Source: an uncultured Myxococcales bacterium (GTDB taxonomy: Bacteria; Myxococcota_A; UBA9042). From it: a stretch of DNA of 64,000 bases. Position numbers and translations under genes: made by a program. The notes beneath the pieces were generated by a model, which was given only the letters and a program-made list of their open reading frames with translations, searched no databases and was not told the DNA's origin. The stretch is taken from assembly GCA_903840165.1 (NCBI GenBank), contig CAIMEY010000110.1, positions 62,001 through 126,000 on the forward strand, written 5' to 3'. Within the stretch, counting starts at the first letter, position 1. Every line of letters begins with the position of its first letter. Shown here in pieces: positions 36,550 to 45,543 of this stretch.

Positions 36550-38949
36550 ATGGCCGCACCTGCCAATGCAAAGTCGCCCGCGAACAAAGCTGCAGCTGGC
36601 AAACCGCCTGCTAATTCGGGGGGAAAGCGTGCGTCGCGGACCTGGCTTGGCCGGCTGTTTGCCCTCGCCTTGGTCTTGGCAACCCTCGGGGCGGCGACGG
36701 CGGCGATCGGTTGGTGGTGGCTTGAGCAAACCCTGCCAGATGTCTTCACATTTTCGTCGTACCAAGCCATTGCCCATGAAAGTTCGCGGGTTCACGCCAT
36801 GGGTGGCGAGGTCGTTGCGCAGTTTGGTGAAGAAATCCGGACAGTTGTGCCAATTGAGCGCATTCCCAAGACCATGCTCAGTGCCCTGGTTTGCGCGGAG
36901 GATGCAGCGTTCTACTCGCATCCCGGCCTGGATTTCGTCGGAATTGCAAGGGCTTTGTGGGTAGATGTCACCACCGGCCGCTATGCCCAGGGCGCTTCGA
37001 CCATTACGCAGCAACTGGCCAAGACCAGGTATCTCGACCGTCAGAAGACATTTACACGTAAACTCAAAGAGTTGGTCTTGGCGCGCAAGCTGGAAACGCG
37101 CCTATCCAAGGACGATATTCTCACCCTTTACGCCAATGAGGTCTATTTCGGCCATGGCCGCTACGGCGTTGAGGAAGCGGCGCGATTCTACTTCGGCAAG
37201 TCGGTCAGCGAGGTGTCGGTGCCCGAGGCGGCTCTACTAGCGGGAATTGTCAATAGTCCTGCAAAGTTTTCGCCCATTCGTCACCCAGCCAATGCCCTGG
37301 AGCGCCGGGCCTACGTGCTGGGGCAGATGCTGAAGCATGGCTACGTGTCGGAGGCGGACTGCGCGCGGGCCCTAGCGACGCCTCTGCCGGTGGTCGGGCA
37401 CGACAGTTTGCAAACGATTGGGCCGTATTACATGGAAGCGGTTCGGCGATTCGTGCTGACCAAGGTCGACCGCGAGCAACTCCTGTACGGTGGATTGCGC
37501 ATCGAGGTGGCCATGGACGTCACCATGCAAAAGGCGGCGGATAGTGCTGTTTTGACAGGCCTTCAGCGCCTAGACGCCAAGAACAAGGCGGCCCAGCCGG
37601 TCAAGCACTACAAGGATGCGGCGGAACAGCGGGATGGCGTGGCTAAGCTCTCGCAACAACAAGGCAATGGCAAGCCACCGTGGGGGCGGGTGCTGCTGGG
37701 CATTGTGATTGGCCATGACGACAAGGCCAAGTCTTATCAACTGGATCTGGGCGGAATCAAAGGATTTCTTGCAGAGTCTGCCCTTGGCCGTTATGCCGTG
37801 TCTGCGGACGGCAAGGCGGAGGCCTCCATACCAGGCTTTGACGTTGGCGACCTGCTGCGCGTGTCGATTCGCGGCAAAGACGATGCAGAACAGCTGGTTC
37901 TTTCGCCCGAGTTCGGGCCTCAGGCTGCCCTGGTGGCGCTTGAACCGCAGACTCGCCTGGTGCGAGCGCTGACCGGCGGCGACGATTTCGCCCTACATCC
38001 CTTTGATCGTGCGCTGTTGGCGAAGCGGCAGCCCGGTTCGACGTTCAAGACCTTCACCTACGGCGCCGCCTTAGAAGCCGGTAAGGTCACTCCAGACGAT
38101 CAGCGCAAGGACGAAGCCCACGTGTATACCGCCGGTGGAAAGCCTTGGACGCCAAGGAATTTCTCCGGTCACTACGACGGCAAGATGTATAGCATGCGCG
38201 ATGCCCTGGCGTTTTCGATCAACTCCATCGCCGTGGCGATCGCTGAGCTGGTGGGACCGGAGCGGGTGGCCGATTTTGCCCATCGGGCTGGGATTCAAAG
38301 CGATCTGGTGGCTGGGTTGCCTTTGGCGCTCGGGGCCTCGGGCGTCTCTCCCTTCGAATTGGCAAATGCTTACGCGACTTTGGCCAATGCTGGCAAGGCC
38401 ATGGAGCCGATCCTCGTCACAAGAATCGTCGACCGGACCGGCAAGGACCTCTACCTAGCCCCGAGGCAGGAAGGCCGCGCTGTCATCTCAGAAGAAGTGA
38501 CCCGCGCGCTCACCGACATGCTCGGCGAAGTTGTGCGCAAGGGCTCAGGCAAGGATGCGCAAAAGGTGGGGCGCCCGATTGCCGGCAAGACGGGCACGAG
38601 CAATGCCAGTCGCGACACGTGGTTTGCTGGCTTCTCGGCCGACCTGTGCGCCGTGGTTTGGGTGGGCTTTGACGACCGCAAGCCCATGCCCAAGGCCACT
38701 GGTGGCAGCCACGCCGTGCCGATTTGGGCGGAGTTCATGATTCACGCTCTGGACCGCGTGCCGCCTCGGCCGTTGCCGCGTTTGCCGCACGTGCTTGCTG
38801 GCCCTCTGGACCCCTTGGCCCCGGCTCAACCCGTGGACCCCGAGGCCGCGGTCGAGGATTCGGCCCTGGACGATCCGTTGCCTGCCCAGCCCAAGCTGGA
38901 GTTGCCGCCGTTGCCAGCGAAACTACGGGAAGATAGCGTGGATCAGTAA
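36550..38949 (+). CDS. Bifunctional penicillin-binding protein, class A (PBP1A-like)
   Basis: A 799-residue inner-membrane enzyme with one transmembrane segment (about residues 35-57). The GT51 glycosyltransferase domain shows CAEDAAFYSHPGLDF (catalytic Glu117), GASTITQQLAKTRYL and YANEVYFGHGRYGVEEAARF. The transpeptidase has Ser497 in GSTFKTF, SIN in FSINSIAV, and Lys680 in AGKTGTSN. It polymerises and crosslinks peptidoglycan. An insert between domains (around LSQQQGNGKPPWGRVLLGIV) matches the OB-like region of PBP1A. The start at 36550 has no clear ribosome-binding site; a GTG at 36514 is an alternative. The C-terminus is Pro-rich. The gene is bracketed by inward-facing GTAG elements, and the last codons overlap one. 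Confidence 0.94.
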   Translation: MAAPANAKSPANKAAAGKPPANSGGKRASRTWLGRLFALALVLATLGAATAAIGWWWLEQTLPDVFTFSSYQAIAHESSRVHAMGGEVVAQFGEEIRTVVPIERIPKTMLSALVCAEDAAFYSHPGLDFVGIARALWVDVTTGRYAQGASTITQQLAKTRYLDRQKTFTRKLKELVLARKLETRLSKDDILTLYANEVYFGHGRYGVEEAARFYFGKSVSEVSVPEAALLAGIVNSPAKFSPIRHPANALERRAYVLGQMLKHGYVSEADCARALATPLPVVGHDSLQTIGPYYMEAVRRFVLTKVDREQLLYGGLRIEVAMDVTMQKAADSAVLTGLQRLDAKNKAAQPVKHYKDAAEQRDGVAKLSQQQGNGKPPWGRVLLGIVIGHDDKAKSYQLDLGGIKGFLAESALGRYAVSADGKAEASIPGFDVGDLLRVSIRGKDDAEQLVLSPEFGPQAALVALEPQTRLVRALTGGDDFALHPFDRALLAKRQPGSTFKTFTYGAALEAGKVTPDDQRKDEAHVYTAGGKPWTPRNFSGHYDGKMYSMRDALAFSINSIAVAIAELVGPERVADFAHRAGIQSDLVAGLPLALGASGVSPFELANAYATLANAGKAMEPILVTRIVDRTGKDLYLAPRQEGRAVISEEVTRALTDMLGEVVRKGSGKDAQKVGRPIAGKTGTSNASRDTWFAGFSADLCAVVWVGFDDRKPMPKATGGSHAVPIWAEFMIHALDRVPPRPLPRLPHVLAGPLDPLAPAQPVDPEAAVEDSALDDPLPAQPKLELPPLPAKLREDSVDQ

Positions 38950-38978
38950 TTTCAGGGTATTGGAGTGCGGTACTACCG
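38941..38978 (-). repeat. GTAG element D
   Basis: Minus-strand copy: CGGTAGTACCGC followed by ACTCCAATACCCTGAAATTA. It overlaps the last codons and stop of the penicillin-binding protein gene. Confidence 0.85.
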
Positions 38979-38994
38979 AACAGCCGAAAGTGGC

Positions 38995-39033
38995 GAATTC
39001 GTGATTACGCGGACTTACACTTCGGTACTACCG
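38995..39033 (-). repeat. GTAG element E
   Basis: Minus-strand copy: CGGTAGTACCGA followed by AGTGTAAGTCCGCGTAAT. It lies between the penicillin-binding protein and GH57 genes, 45 bases from element D's core. Confidence 0.82.
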
Positions 39034-39121
39034 AACTTGGCTTCCAGGGCGCGCGTCTCTGGACCGTTCTGCTACTATGACCACTCGCGCTGCAGACCGC
39101 GCCGCGCCGGCGGAGGGTGCC

Positions 39122-42100
39122 TTGGCTGAAAAGTCCGCATTTTCAAGTGATTACGCGTTGCTCTGCGCAGCCCTTTTGCTCGTTGGCCTAGGTTGCCAAG
39201 GGTCTTCTGGGGCCAGTGGGGCCTACGTCGCCGATCCGGACGCCTGGCAACCGGGTGCGCGCGCCTACAACCAGACCTTGGATGGTGGCGAGGCCGCGGC
39301 AGATTCAGGCGCGAACGACATAAAACCGCTGTCAGATTCAAAGGGTAGCTCCGATGCCGACGCATTCGTTACGGATGTAGGGCTGATCGATGGCTCCGGC
39401 ACCGACGGTGGCACGGGCGACGGTGGAAATTCCAAAGATATTTCAGCAGATACCGGCCCTGTGTGGCCTGCTGGCAAGATGCAGTTGCTCAGCGCCTTCT
39501 CGGCCGATGGGCAAACGATCAAGTTGCGGATGAACAAGCCGGTCGATAGTGGTAGCTTAGCTGGCGGAACGTTTGAGATTTCATCGACCAGCGGTGGCGC
39601 GGTCATCGTGCCTCAGTCCGTGGCGCTGGCCGCAGACCCGCAGTTCATCGCCTTGACCCTATCGGCCAAGGATTTGGCTGCGATTAACTCGAGTTACACC
39701 TACACCGCTCTGGCCAAGAACCTCAAGGCCCAAGATGGCGAACTGCTTGATGTGACAAAGAATAAGGCCACCATCAAGCGCACGGTGTACGTCATGCTGA
39801 TGTGGCACCAGCATCAGCCGACCTACCTCGACCCGATTGCCGACGTGTTGACTTCACCTTGGGTCCGCAAGCACGCGACCAAGGACTACTACGATATGGC
39901 CGCAGTATTGCAGGATTATCCCGGCGTCCATGTGACGATCAACATCACGCCCGTGATGCTCAACCAGTTGATCCCGTACTACCTGGAGCGGCTGGCGCCT
40001 TTTGTGGATACCAAGAAAAACACTGTTGATGCAAAGGGTTTTCTCGCAAAATGGCAGGGCCACACCGACCCGTGGGTGGACCTGCTGCTGCAGCCGACCC
40101 CGGATCCAGCCACGGCGACCCCCAAGCAAATCGGTCTTTTCTACGCAGATCCATGGTCTTGTGTGTCGACCGCGCCCGTTCTGATGAATCGCTTCCCGGC
40201 CTATGCGGCCCTGCGCGACAAGAATCCGGCGACTTTGACACAGGACGACCTGTTGGCTCTCAAAATCTGGTTTGAAATCGCGTGGTTGGACCCGGATTTC
40301 TTGCACGGGCCGGTGGCGCTGCCAACGGGCGACGTTGTCGACCTGACTGATATTATTCAACCTTCCGGCCCTTATCCCGCGCCGACGCAGGTCGACACGA
40401 CCACCTTTACGCTCAAGGTGGCCCCTTCCGAAGCGCTGGCCAATCGCCTCGTCGCCGAAGAAGTGAAGATCATGAAAGCCGTGATTCCGATTCACCAAAA
40501 GCTCATGTACCACGCCGATACCCACTTGGGGCAGATTGAGGTTGCGACCACGCCGTTCTACCACCCGATCCTGCCGCTGGTGCAGAACACCGAACTGATG
40601 CAGTATGGGCAACCCTTTGATCCAAGGCCAGTTCCTCCGTTTTCCTATCCCCAGGATGCCGCCGCGCAGGTCGGTCGGGCGGTGGCTTTCTACGAGTCGA
40701 TCTTCGGGCAGAAGCCGCTCGGTATGTGGCCCGGCGAAGGCTCAGTGGCCGAAGATGTCATCCAACATTTCAAGAAGTTCGGCATCACCTGGGTGGCCAC
40801 CGATCAGGCTGTTCTGGCCCAGTCCAAGGGCTTTAAGGCCGACAAGACGGGGCTCGACACGACGCAGGCGCCGATTTCGCCGTGGATGGTCGATACTGAC
40901 AAGGTCGTGGGCGATGGGGGCGATACCAGCGACGAGATGGCGATCTTCTTTCGCAACACCACAATGTCCAATGATATCGGCTTTAAATACCAGGGGATGA
41001 CTGGCGACGATGCGTCGACCGATCTGCTCAAGAACGTCTCGGCCCAGGCTCCGAAATTCGGCGCGCCTGATCGCGTCATTACGCTCGTGCTCGATGGCGA
41101 GAATGCCTGGGAGACCTTTGTCAAAGCGCACGACGGAAAGGAGTTTTTCCATAGTCTTTACGGTAAATTTCAGCAGGCTGAGGCCGCCGGTGAAATTATT
41201 ACCGTGACAGGCACCGAGTACTTGCAGGGCAATCCGCTGCGCAACGTGCCAGCCCATCCGACGACGCAACTTAATGAACTTGAACCACTATTTCCAGGGT
41301 CGTGGATTGGCGGCAACTTTGCGATTTGGATTGGCGAAACGGAGGAAAACACCGGCTGGGAGTATCTGCTGACTGCGCGTCAGGATATGGACAAGAGCGG
41401 CCTAATTCAGCCGGACCCGTTGATATTGCAGCCCAAGGACACAACATCTATCGACTATCATGTCTGGAAGGCCTTTGACGAAATCTACGCGGCGGAAGGT
41501 TCTGACTGGTTTTGGTGGTATGGCGGTGACATGACCTCGCCGTCCAATGACGATTCGCCTTTCGACACGGCGTTTCGGACCCACTTGGCGGGGGCGTATG
41601 CGCAAATGAACGCGGCCTTGCAATTGATGGGTAAGTCACCGATTCCTTTGCCTGATTTCAAGCCCATCATCCAAGCCAATCCCCAGGCGCCGCAGGGACC
41701 CCTTGACCCGGCACCGACGCTCGACGGCGTCTTTACGCCCAATGAGAGCGAGTGGTCGACCAAGGGCGGATTCTTCTTTGATAGCGACACGTCAGGCGCC
41801 ATGGCCAACCCCGATGACTGGATGGCGACCATCTATTATGGCACGGGCAAGTACGCTGGAAAAGACGGCGTATTTATTGCGGTTCAGCACAATTTCGACC
41901 TGACGGTGCCGACCAATGCCGCGCTGGCAATCTACTTTAGTCACAAGCACATCCTCAACGCGACCACAGGCGATGTGGTGCAGGACCCCGCGACCCTCAA
42001 GACGCGCCTGGGCGATGATTTGGTGTGGAAGGGCAAGGGCGCCGCCAAGGAACTGTGGATTTCTCTGAAGTCCGGCGTGGTTACGCCCGAGTTGCGCAAG

Positions 42101-42778
42101 AGCGATGGCACGGCGCAATGGGCGTCGATTGCCCCGGTACCCTTCAATGGCAAGGTTGGCGGTCCCGTCAAGAATGGGAAATTACTGGAGATCTTCGTGC
42201 CTTTGTCCGATCTTGGCCTAAGTACCGCAGACCCGTTGGAAGTTCAGTTGCTGTTTGCCAACGGCGGCAAGACGGCAGACTTGGCTCCAAGCCTGGAAAG
42301 CAAGGAATTAATTGAAGATCCGACCGCAGCGATGTTTGTCACTTTCGTGTGCGACGCTTCCGGCAGTTCCATCGCCGTGGACACGTTCGGTCCGATCAAC
42401 ACCATGCCGCCGCCCAAGGGCAAGGGCATTGTGTACATCGCAGGTAATGACCCGAAATTAGGGATGAAGTCGGCCTGGGTGCCCAACAAGATCGCCTTGC
42501 GCGATGACGGTCAGGGCGGCGATGACAAAGCGGGCGACAACCTGTGGACGCTGGTGCTGCCGTTCAGCAAGGGCACGACTCTGAAGTACAAATACACCAT
42601 CGGCGTGCCAGCCAACGAGGGGCAGTGGGCCGGCACTGAAGAGTTCCCGCTGACTGAGCGCGGCCTGCAAATCTCCAAGGACCCGACCAAGAAAAAGGTG
42701 AAAGTGGCTGATACGTTCGCAGATCGGCCGCCGGTTTCTGGGCAAGCGGGCTCCAAGACGGTCGTCACGCTGCAGTAG
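39122..42778 (+). CDS. Glycoside hydrolase family 57 lipoprotein
   Basis: A 1218-residue protein if the TTG at 39122 is the start. It follows GGAGGG by 4 bases and opens a compact lipoprotein signal peptide (YALLCAALLLVGLGCQ, lipobox GLGC); the ATG at 39077 lacks a ribosome-binding site. After an Asp/Gly/Ser-rich linker and an Ig-like region, the GH57 barrel begins at VYVMLMWHQHQPTYLDP. Candidate catalytic residues are Glu539 in GMWPGEGSVAED and Asp658 in VLDGENAWE, matching the GH57 pattern. The C-terminal part resembles beta-sandwich glucan-binding modules (LRDDGQGGDDKAGDN, LKYKYTIGV). It likely acts on alpha-glucans at the cell surface. Confidence 0.88.
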   Translation: MAEKSAFSSDYALLCAALLLVGLGCQGSSGASGAYVADPDAWQPGARAYNQTLDGGEAAADSGANDIKPLSDSKGSSDADAFVTDVGLIDGSGTDGGTGDGGNSKDISADTGPVWPAGKMQLLSAFSADGQTIKLRMNKPVDSGSLAGGTFEISSTSGGAVIVPQSVALAADPQFIALTLSAKDLAAINSSYTYTALAKNLKAQDGELLDVTKNKATIKRTVYVMLMWHQHQPTYLDPIADVLTSPWVRKHATKDYYDMAAVLQDYPGVHVTINITPVMLNQLIPYYLERLAPFVDTKKNTVDAKGFLAKWQGHTDPWVDLLLQPTPDPATATPKQIGLFYADPWSCVSTAPVLMNRFPAYAALRDKNPATLTQDDLLALKIWFEIAWLDPDFLHGPVALPTGDVVDLTDIIQPSGPYPAPTQVDTTTFTLKVAPSEALANRLVAEEVKIMKAVIPIHQKLMYHADTHLGQIEVATTPFYHPILPLVQNTELMQYGQPFDPRPVPPFSYPQDAAAQVGRAVAFYESIFGQKPLGMWPGEGSVAEDVIQHFKKFGITWVATDQAVLAQSKGFKADKTGLDTTQAPISPWMVDTDKVVGDGGDTSDEMAIFFRNTTMSNDIGFKYQGMTGDDASTDLLKNVSAQAPKFGAPDRVITLVLDGENAWETFVKAHDGKEFFHSLYGKFQQAEAAGEIITVTGTEYLQGNPLRNVPAHPTTQLNELEPLFPGSWIGGNFAIWIGETEENTGWEYLLTARQDMDKSGLIQPDPLILQPKDTTSIDYHVWKAFDEIYAAEGSDWFWWYGGDMTSPSNDDSPFDTAFRTHLAGAYAQMNAALQLMGKSPIPLPDFKPIIQANPQAPQGPLDPAPTLDGVFTPNESEWSTKGGFFFDSDTSGAMANPDDWMATIYYGTGKYAGKDGVFIAVQHNFDLTVPTNAALAIYFSHKHILNATTGDVVQDPATLKTRLGDDLVWKGKGAAKELWISLKSGVVTPELRKSDGTAQWASIAPVPFNGKVGGPVKNGKLLEIFVPLSDLGLSTADPLEVQLLFANGGKTADLAPSLESKELIEDPTAAMFVTFVCDASGSSIAVDTFGPINTMPPPKGKGIVYIAGNDPKLGMKSAWVPNKIALRDDGQGGDDKAGDNLWTLVLPFSKGTTLKYKYTIGVPANEGQWAGTEEFPLTERGLQISKDPTKKKVKVADTFADRPPVSGQAGSKTVVTLQ

Positions 42779-43156
42779 CCGCTGCACTTGCATCGACCAT
42801 TGAACGTGCCATTCTGAGGCTGCCTGGGCGGCCGCGCGCATCACCTGGGACCGTAGCATGTTGTATTGGGGACCGGTCTGTCCCGGGAACGCTCACATCC
42901 GCCTGGCCTTGCGCGTGCGCAGGTGCCATGTCCGCGGGCAGGGCTGAACCGGGTATCGGTGCCCACCTGGACCGCCCTGGTCCAGGGGATTGTCCGCGGT
43001 CGCCTGGGCAAATTTACCTAGAAAACTCCAGTGATTAGCGGGTTGCCATACAAGTATTTGCGTCCCCAGCCTTGACAGCAAGGCGGCGCGACTTGCCTTG
43101 ATGGGGCCTGTTCGCTCGGTCTACGAGCGCCACGCGAGTGGGTTGGAGGTGTAAGG
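42779..43156. other. Intergenic region, no gene seen
   Basis: A gap of 378 bases between the co-directional GH57 and SohB genes. Small frames lack start signals, and I see no repeat, RNA gene or clear terminator. Confidence 0.5.
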
Positions 43157-44191
43157 GTGGCTGCTTTTCTTGGTTTTCTCAGTCAATACGCGCTCTTTCT
43201 GGCAGAGGTGCTAACCGTCGTGCTTGCGGTCGCGTTCATTGTGGCGCGCGTGGCCTCCGCTGTGAGTGGCAGCCGGCGCAGCGAAGCGCGTGGTCACCTG
43301 CGAACGCGGCGATTAGACATGAAATTCCGTCGTCTTGGCCTGGGCATTCAGCGCGAAGTGATGTCGGCCAAGGCCTTCAAACAACTAGAGAAAGAGCAGA
43401 GCCAATTGGACAAGGCGCGGGACAAAGCCGAAGCTACGCGGCCCTGCGTCTACGTGCTTGATTTTAATGGTGATATTCGCGCCAGTCAGGTCTCGTCCTT
43501 GCGCGATGAAGTCACGGCGGTGATCACAGCGGCGCGGCCCGGCGATGAGGTGGTCGTGCGTCTGGAAAGTCCGGGAGGCCTGGTCCACAGCTATGGCCTC
43601 GCTGCTTCGCAACTGGCGAGATTTCGCGAAAAGAAACTGCCACTTACGGTGGTCGTGGACAAGATTGCGGCCAGCGGTGGCTACATGATGGCCTGCGTCG
43701 CGGACCGAATCGTCGCTGCGCCCTTTGCCGTGCTGGGCTCTATTGGGGTCGTTGCACAAGTCCCTAATGTAAATCGTCTTTTAAAGAAGCACGACATTGA
43801 CTACGAAATCGTCACCGCCGGTCCGTGGAAGCGCACCCTAACCGTTTTTGGCGAGAACACCGAAGCTGGACGGGAGAAATTCCGCCAGGAAATCGAGGAA
43901 ACCCACAATCTGTTCAAGGACTTCGTGCACCTGCACCGGCCGGCATTGGACATGGAGGCGGTGGCGACGGGCGAGCATTGGTACGGCACGCGCGCCCTGG
44001 AGCTGGGGCTATGCGACGAAATTCGCACTAGTGATGACTGGTTGCTGGCCCGGGCGCCGACGGCCGACCTCTTGGAGGTCAAGGTGACGACCGCGCGCAG
44101 TGTCGGCGATCGTCTGGGGCGGCTCGGGGCGGCGCTGCTGGACCGGGTTGTCGGCAAAATTCAGCAAAGCAGCATGGAACCGCGGGGTTAA
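43157..44191 (+). CDS. sohB: SohB/SppA-type membrane serine protease
   Basis: A 344-residue protein with a GTG start after GGAGGTGTAAG. One N-terminal transmembrane segment (about residues 8-35) leads to an S49 peptidase domain. The catalytic Ser173 lies in KIAASGGYMMA and Lys225 in GPWKRTLTVFG, the same setting as in E. coli SohB. LESPGGLVHSYG is a further family motif. Such enzymes cleave remnant signal peptides or membrane peptides. An N-terminal positively charged region after the membrane segment (SRRSEARGHLRTRRLDMKF) faces the cytoplasm. It is a single-gene unit. Confidence 0.93.
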   Translation: MAAFLGFLSQYALFLAEVLTVVLAVAFIVARVASAVSGSRRSEARGHLRTRRLDMKFRRLGLGIQREVMSAKAFKQLEKEQSQLDKARDKAEATRPCVYVLDFNGDIRASQVSSLRDEVTAVITAARPGDEVVVRLESPGGLVHSYGLAASQLARFREKKLPLTVVVDKIAASGGYMMACVADRIVAAPFAVLGSIGVVAQVPNVNRLLKKHDIDYEIVTAGPWKRTLTVFGENTEAGREKFRQEIEETHNLFKDFVHLHRPALDMEAVATGEHWYGTRALELGLCDEIRTSDDWLLARAPTADLLEVKVTTARSVGDRLGRLGAALLDRVVGKIQQSSMEPRG

Positions 44192-44239
44192 CGGCAGCAT
44201 CCGTCGTTCAGCCGTGCCCGTGCTCGGCGACGACTCGCG

Positions 44240-44941
44240 CTACTGCGTATGCCAGTTGGCCAACTCCGCGAATGGAGGCGGATTGACCTTCTGTACCCGC
44301 GCCAGCAGGCCAGATAGCGTCTTGGACGGCCACTTCTTCTGAATCAGATTAATCAACCAATCCGGCAGCATACCCTTGGGATCGGTGTGGACCTCGACTT
44401 CGAGCTTGGTTCGCTCCGGCGTGCCGGGCAAGGCCGTGAACTTGTAATAGGTTCCATAGACTTCGGCGCGAACGCAGCAGTCGTCCTTTGGCTTGCGCGG
44501 GTCGACCACGGACTTAATCTTGGCGGTAAAGATCTTGTTGGCCACATCGCCCATCGCGTCGGCTCTCAAGATATAGTCCCGATCCGACACGGGAAACGGC
44601 AGCTTGAACTTGATCCAGTACACCTCGGACAGCGGCGTGGGCATATCGAGGGTCTTGGTGTCGTCGAAGCGGTCGACCCAGTACTTGCGCTGATTGCGGT
44701 CGATGAAGACCGAGACCAACTTGCCGATGTGGACGTTTGCTGTGATTTCGCCGCGAAAGGCGAACACGCCTGAACCCGCGACTTCCTTGCGCCAAACCTT
44801 GACGCCTTGGTCGGTACCGAGGTACTCCCATGTTTCTGCGGCGTTGGCGGGCGGTACTACCGAAAGAAGCGTCGTCCCCACCAGGGTCAGCACCAGCAAC
44901 GCCTTCCCGAGCAGCCCGGTTCGAAACATTGAATGACCCAT
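44240..44941 (-). CDS. Exported START-like lipid-binding protein
   Basis: A 233-residue exported protein. The start at 44941 follows GAGGGG; the frame open to 45121 adds an unlikely leader. The signal peptide is LLVLTLVGTTLLSVVPP with a cut near ANAAE. The mature chain reads as one START/Bet v1-like domain (WEYLGTDQGVKVWRKEV, AFRGEITANVHIGKLVSVF, PFPVSDRDYIL, RTKLEVEVHTDPKGMLPDWL), which binds lipids or other hydrophobic ligands in a deep cavity. It stands downstream of the YbjQ-like cluster, separated by 176 bases. A GTAG element lies within the signal-peptide codons. Confidence 0.85.
   Translation of the reverse strand: MGHSMFRTGLLGKALLVLTLVGTTLLSVVPPANAAETWEYLGTDQGVKVWRKEVAGSGVFAFRGEITANVHIGKLVSVFIDRNQRKYWVDRFDDTKTLDMPTPLSEVYWIKFKLPFPVSDRDYILRADAMGDVANKIFTAKIKSVVDPRKPKDDCCVRAEVYGTYYKFTALPGTPERTKLEVEVHTDPKGMLPDWLINLIQKKWPSKTLSGLLARVQKVNPPPFAELANWHTQ
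44832..44862 (-). repeat. GTAG element I (coding, START-protein signal peptide)
   Basis: Minus-strand copy: CGGTAGTACCGC followed by CCGCCAACGCCGCAGAAA. It encodes part of the signal peptide and its cleavage site. Confidence 0.7.
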
Positions 44942-45052
44942 GGATATTGCCCCTCTGCCCGAGTCTTGACGTATCAGTCGGTGGTCGCTGTCGCCAGTTG
45001 GCGGGACTCTGCCATAGCGCGTGCCGGGCGTCAAAGCCGTAAGTCGAAAAGA

Positions 45053-45061
45053 GTAGTACCG
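45053..45061 (+). repeat. GTAG element O (core only)
   Basis: GTAGTACCG without the distal consensus. It lies in the gap upstream of the START-like gene and may be a decayed copy or a chance match. Confidence 0.35.
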
Positions 45062-45117
45062 ATGCGGTGTTGTCCGCTGCGGGCTAAGACGTTCCGCACC
45101 GAGCGCGATCTTGGAGG

Positions 45118-45516
45118 TCAACCGCCGTTGACAAAGCGCTCGAGTGCCTCGCGGGTCTGGGCGGATTGTTCGGCAAGAACACGAAGCTGATCAGACAGTT
45201 CTCGCGTCCATTGTTCAAGCGGCAGTTCCTTGTGCGACAGCTGCACGCCGCGGACAATCTTAGCCTTGTGAGCGATCGGGCCGGTCTTGTCGCGAATGAG
45301 GATGAAGTGATGATCATGTAATTCAACAAGAATCTTCTCGACGGGCTTAGCCTTGCTAAACCAGCCGCCGCCGCGCTCGACCTTGGTGTGGGCCGGCAGA
45401 GCCAGAGTCAGCTTGGTCGCGAGAAATTCAATATAATCAACGTTCTCCTTCTGGTCGTGGCGCAGCATTGCCGCAAAGACGTCCACTTGCATGGAGAGAT
45501 CGAGATCGTCACTCAT
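45118..45516 (-). CDS. Hypothetical protein of the YbjQ-like cluster
   Basis: A 132-residue soluble protein with no signal peptide. The middle is beta-rich (VEKILVELHDHHFILIRDK) and the C-terminus is a coiled-coil-like helix (QLRVLAEQSAQTREALERF). It is the last gene of the five-gene minus-strand operon, starting 27 bases after the preceding stop. No family is recognised. Its place in the operon suggests it works with the YbjQ-like proteins. Confidence 0.72.
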   Translation of the reverse strand: MSDDLDLSMQVDVFAAMLRHDQKENVDYIEFLATKLTLALPAHTKVERGGGWFSKAKPVEKILVELHDHHFILIRDKTGPIAHKAKIVRGVQLSHKELPLEQWTRELSDQLRVLAEQSAQTREALERFVNGG

Positions 45517-45543
45517 TTCACAAGTCCCTTAACAAATCTATGG

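Noticed and set aside
36319..39033. Integron attC sites
   Set aside because: The YAAC block in the repeats recalls the RYYYAAC inverse core, but the first base is not a purine in most copies, there is no paired GTTRRRY core at the other end, orientations are mixed, and no integrase is present.
42893..43081. A small minus-strand gene in the GH57-SohB gap
   Set aside because: It has no ribosome-binding site, an Arg/Pro-rich composition and no recognisable features.
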